DNA of 64,000 bases from Methylobacterium sp. SyP6R. Lineage in GTDB: Bacteria; Pseudomonadota; Alphaproteobacteria; Rhizobiales; Beijerinckiaceae. Positions 61,539-64,000 of the stretch are shown here, piece by piece. Each line of letters begins with the position of its first letter. Positions within the stretch are counted from its first letter, which is position 1. The stretch is taken from positions 5,149,501 to 5,213,500 of the forward strand of contig NZ_JAAQRC020000001.1 of NCBI RefSeq assembly GCF_019216885.1, written 5' to 3'. The notes beneath the pieces were generated by a model, which searched no databases, was not told the origin of the DNA, and saw only the letters and a program-made list of their open reading frames with translations. The position numbers were made by a program, and so were the translations under genes.

Positions 61539-62555
61539 ATGCGCCGCCTCCTCGCCCTCGCCTGCCTGTTCCTGGCGCTCCCGCCCGCGCCTGCCGCCGC
61601 CGCACCCGCCTGCCTGCGCGGCGTCAACATCAGCGGGGCCGAGTTCGGCACCGTGCCGGGACGTTACGGCTTCGATTACCTCTACCCCTCGGCCGCGACG
61701 ATCGGCCGGTTCGCGGGTTTGGGCCTCAGCGCGATGCGGCTGCCGATCCGCTGGGAGCGGCTGCAACCGACCCTGCGCCAGCCCCTCGATCCGGACGAAC
61801 TCGCCCGCCTCGAAGCCGCGGTCGCGGCCGGGACACGGGCGGGCCTGCGCACGGTGATCGACCTGCACAACTACGCCTATCACGGCAAGGCGCGGATCGG
61901 CACCGAGATGGTGACGCCGGAGGCCTTCGCCGATGTCTGGCGACGCCTGGCGCAGCACTTCCGGGGCGACGCCTCGGTGGTGTTCGGGCTGATGAACGAG
62001 CCGCACGACATTCCGGCCGATCGCTGGCTCACCGCCGCCAACGCCGCCATCGCGGCGATCCGGGAGGCCGGGGCCAGGCAGCTGGTGCTGGTGCCGGGCT
62101 CGGGCTGGACCGGCGCGCATAGCTGGACCGCCGACCTGCCGACCGGCAACAACGCCGCGATCATGCTCGGCACGGTCGATCCGGGAGAGAACTACGCCTA
62201 CGAGGTGCACCAGTACCTCGACGCCGATTTCTCCGGCACCCATGCCGAGTGCAGCCGCGGCGCCGACGCCCTCAAGGCGGTGGAACGCCTGACCGGCTGG
62301 CTGGTGCAGAACAAGCGCCGCGCCTTCCTGGGCGAGATCGGCGCCTCCGGCAAAAGCGGCTGCCCGGAGAAGCTGGCGGCTTTGCTGGCCCATCTCAACG
62401 CGAATCCGCAGGCCTGGGTCGGCTGGACCGCCTGGGCCGCGGGCGACCTGTGGGCGCCGGATTATCCCTTGAGGCTCGATCCCGCCGGGGCCACCGCCCC
62501 GGTCGTGGCCGCGATCCAGGCCGCCGCCCGAGCCAAGCCGTCCTGCGAGCCGTGA
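61539..62555 (+). CDS. Secreted glycoside hydrolase family 5 enzyme
   Basis: A 338-residue protein: signal peptide 1-22 (MRRLLALACLFLALPPAPAA...), then a TIM barrel with RGVNISGAEFG, RLPIRWERLQP, VIDLHNYAYH, acid/base E154 in LMNEPHD, YEVHQYLD and nucleophile E266 in FLGEIGASG, all of the endoglucanase type GH5. It acts outside the inner membrane, probably on a beta-glucan or on the exported glycan, where it would trim or free chains. Coupled to the flippase (one base) and overlaps or abuts the GT4 start. Confidence 0.92.
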   Translation: MRRLLALACLFLALPPAPAAAAPACLRGVNISGAEFGTVPGRYGFDYLYPSAATIGRFAGLGLSAMRLPIRWERLQPTLRQPLDPDELARLEAAVAAGTRAGLRTVIDLHNYAYHGKARIGTEMVTPEAFADVWRRLAQHFRGDASVVFGLMNEPHDIPADRWLTAANAAIAAIREAGARQLVLVPGSGWTGAHSWTADLPTGNNAAIMLGTVDPGENYAYEVHQYLDADFSGTHAECSRGADALKAVERLTGWLVQNKRRAFLGEIGASGKSGCPEKLAALLAHLNANPQAWVGWTAWAAGDLWAPDYPLRLDPAGATAPVVAAIQAAARAKPSCEP

Positions 62556-62575
62556 GCGCCAGGTTGACAATCGCC

Positions 62576-63727
62576 ATGCCGAACCCCGCCCCCCTCTCGA
62601 TCCTGCACGTGGTCCGCCAATTCCTGCCCAATCGCGGCGGGCTGGAGGATTTCGTCGCCAACCTCGCCCGCGAGCAGGCCCGCCTCGGCCACCGGGTCCG
62701 GGTGCTGACCCTCGACCGGCTGTTCTCGCAGCCCGACGCCCGGCTGCCGGCGCGGGAGCGGCTGGAGGGGATCGACATCGAGCGGATCCCGTTCGTCGGC
62801 TCGCACCGCTATCCCGTCGCGCCGTCCGTGTTCCGGCATCTCGGCGACGCCGACCTCGTCCACGTCCACGCCATCGACTTCTTCTTCGACGCCTTCGCGC
62901 TGGCCAGACCCCTGCATCGCCGGCCGATGGTGGCGACGACCCATGGCGGCTTCTTTCACACCAAGGCGCATTCGCGGCTGAAGCAGCTCTGGTTCCAGGG
63001 CCCGACCCGAATGAGCGCGCGCGCCTACGAGGCGATCATCGCCTGCAGCGAGAGCGACGCCCGGCTGTTCTCAGCCATCACACCCGGCGACGTCACGGTG
63101 ATCCAGAACGGCGTCGACCTCGACAAGTTCGCGGACGCCGCCTCCCGCGAGCCCCGCCGCGCGCTCCTGACCCTCGGCCGCTTCGCCCACAACAAGCGCC
63201 TCGACCGCCTGCTCGCGGCGATGCAGGCGCTGACCACCGGCGGCGCCGGCTGGCGGCTGCGGATCGTCGGGGTCCCCTCCGATTGGACCGAAGCCGCGCT
63301 CACCGCCGAGATCGACCGGCTGGGGCTGACCGGCGCCGTCACCCTGCATACCGGCCTCGACGCTCCCGCGGTCCGCGACCTGATCGGGCAGTCGAGCCTG
63401 TTCGTCTCGGCCTCGCAATACGAGGGGTTCGGGATCGCCTTGATCGAGGCGCTGAGCGCCGGGCTCGTCCCGGTGGCCCATCCCAACGACGCCTTTGCCT
63501 GGCTCGGGCGGCACCACCCCTCGATCACCCTGACGGATTTCGCCGATGCGCCGGGCGCCGCCGCGGCGATCCGCGGCGCCTACGACCGCCTGGAGCGGGG
63601 TGCGATCGTGCCCGGGTCGGAAGACCTGTCGGAGTACCGCTGGTCGAGCGTCGCGGCGCGCTACGTCGCGGCCTACGAGGCGGCGCTCGCCGGGACCGGG
63701 CCGGTGGTGGCCGCCACGGCGGCGTGA
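62576..63727 (+). CDS. Glycosyltransferase family 4
   Basis: A 383-residue GT-B enzyme: LHVVRQFLPNRGGLEDFVANL (N-terminal GG loop), VHVHAIDFFFDAF, VIQNGVDLDKF, LTLGRFAHNKRLDRLL and the C-terminal EX7E motif in SQYEGFGIALIEAL. Donor unknown. ATG 62576 is used; an in-frame GTG at 62552 overlaps the GH5 stop (GTGA), matching the coupled starts elsewhere in this region, and would add eight residues. Last gene of the flippase operon visible here. Confidence 0.92.
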   Translation: MPNPAPLSILHVVRQFLPNRGGLEDFVANLAREQARLGHRVRVLTLDRLFSQPDARLPARERLEGIDIERIPFVGSHRYPVAPSVFRHLGDADLVHVHAIDFFFDAFALARPLHRRPMVATTHGGFFHTKAHSRLKQLWFQGPTRMSARAYEAIIACSESDARLFSAITPGDVTVIQNGVDLDKFADAASREPRRALLTLGRFAHNKRLDRLLAAMQALTTGGAGWRLRIVGVPSDWTEAALTAEIDRLGLTGAVTLHTGLDAPAVRDLIGQSSLFVSASQYEGFGIALIEALSAGLVPVAHPNDAFAWLGRHHPSITLTDFADAPGAAAAIRGAYDRLERGAIVPGSEDLSEYRWSSVAARYVAAYEAALAGTGPVVAATAA

Positions 63728-63754
63728 GGGGATCTGGGCCAAAAGGTCTGCGAG

Positions 63755-63900
63755 CCTGCCCCCTTCTGCGGGTCAGGGTGGCCCCCGGAGGCGGCCCGGG
63801 AGAGGGGACGCCGATTCCCGAGAGGTCACGCGCAGCATGAAGGGCGCCACATCTTTCGGCGTCGCTCTGCCCGTCTCCTGCCGCGCAGAGGGGGGGAGGG
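63755..63900. repeat. Degenerate family B repeat
   Basis: cccccttctgcgggtcagggtgg near 63759, its gcccgggagaggggacgcc segment near 63796, and the distant arm cgcgcagagggggggagggc near 63880 follow the family B order with many changes. No gene is supported from 63728 to the window end. Confidence 0.65.
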
Positions 63901-64000
63901 CTTGGCCGCGCTCCGTCAACACACCGTTAACCCTCATCCGCGACCCTGGCCGGGCCGCGGCGACGGATGCCGTTGCCCTCCCCTCCCCTGCCAGGGCTCG

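Noticed and set aside
63838..64000. Possible gene start at the right end (ATG near 63838)
   Set aside because: The frame runs through a family B repeat, lacks a ribosome site and resembles nothing.

Overview
The window is high-GC DNA (roughly 70%) with dense short gene runs. It looks like an alphaproteobacterial chromosome, most likely Methylobacterium or a close relative (Methylobacteriaceae). The support is the mdh-sucC-sucD-sucA-sucB-lpd order, a DUF1236 secreted protein, pssA-psd, DUF6356 and DUF1737 proteins, an EcfG-like sigma factor end, and many short palindromic repeats of the kind scattered through such genomes. The genus is an inference from gene content, not a database match. I recognised no tRNA, rRNA, CRISPR array or complete insertion sequence.

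Layout. 1-2.6 kb: end of a sigma factor gene, a DUF1236 protein behind a possible stress promoter, mscL and a trans-aconitate methyltransferase-like gene. 2.7-19.8 kb: housekeeping genes, namely pssA-psd, a membrane spermidine-synthase-like protein, an ABC exporter, a LysM protein, a LOG-family hydrolase, cysS, small secreted proteins, an orphan ABC binding protein, an Lrp regulator, an MFS exporter, xerC and an aldose epimerase. 20-26.4 kb: a DEAD-box helicase, a 1263-residue double histidine kinase and gluconokinase.

26.6-37.7 kb, all on the minus strand: the TCA-cycle operon mdh-sucC-[antitoxin-PIN toxin]-sucD-sucA-sucB-SDR-lpd. The toxin-antitoxin pair sits between the two subunit genes of succinyl-CoA synthetase. 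37.9-46 kb: a TetR regulator, a DUF533-like protein, an alpha/beta hydrolase, a SnoaL-like protein, a GST, katG and a photolyase-like FAD protein with an unusual domain order.

46.4-63.7 kb: a surface-polysaccharide region. It holds a CapD/FlaA1-type nucleotide-sugar dehydratase; a four-gene translationally coupled module (TPR/glycosyltransferase-like, methyltransferase, GT-D-fold protein, PIG-L deacetylase); an alcohol dehydrogenase; a GT2 enzyme; a double alpha/beta-hydrolase protein with a Cys nucleophile; a WecG/TagA enzyme; a flippase; a GH5 hydrolase; and a GT4 enzyme. Together these could build, decorate, export and trim an exopolysaccharide or O-antigen-like glycan. No polymerase, chain-length or outer-membrane export gene is in the window, so the locus is either incomplete here or relies on genes elsewhere.

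Intergenic gaps are rich in palindromic repeats. Three are notable: a perfect 33-bp inverted repeat at 13693-13761; a 249-bp element at 48612-48860 with perfect 14-bp terminal inverted repeats and a TCA target duplication, sitting inside a repeat whose uninterrupted copy lies at 2674-2731; and a nested palindrome at 40280-40425 lodged in another repeat.
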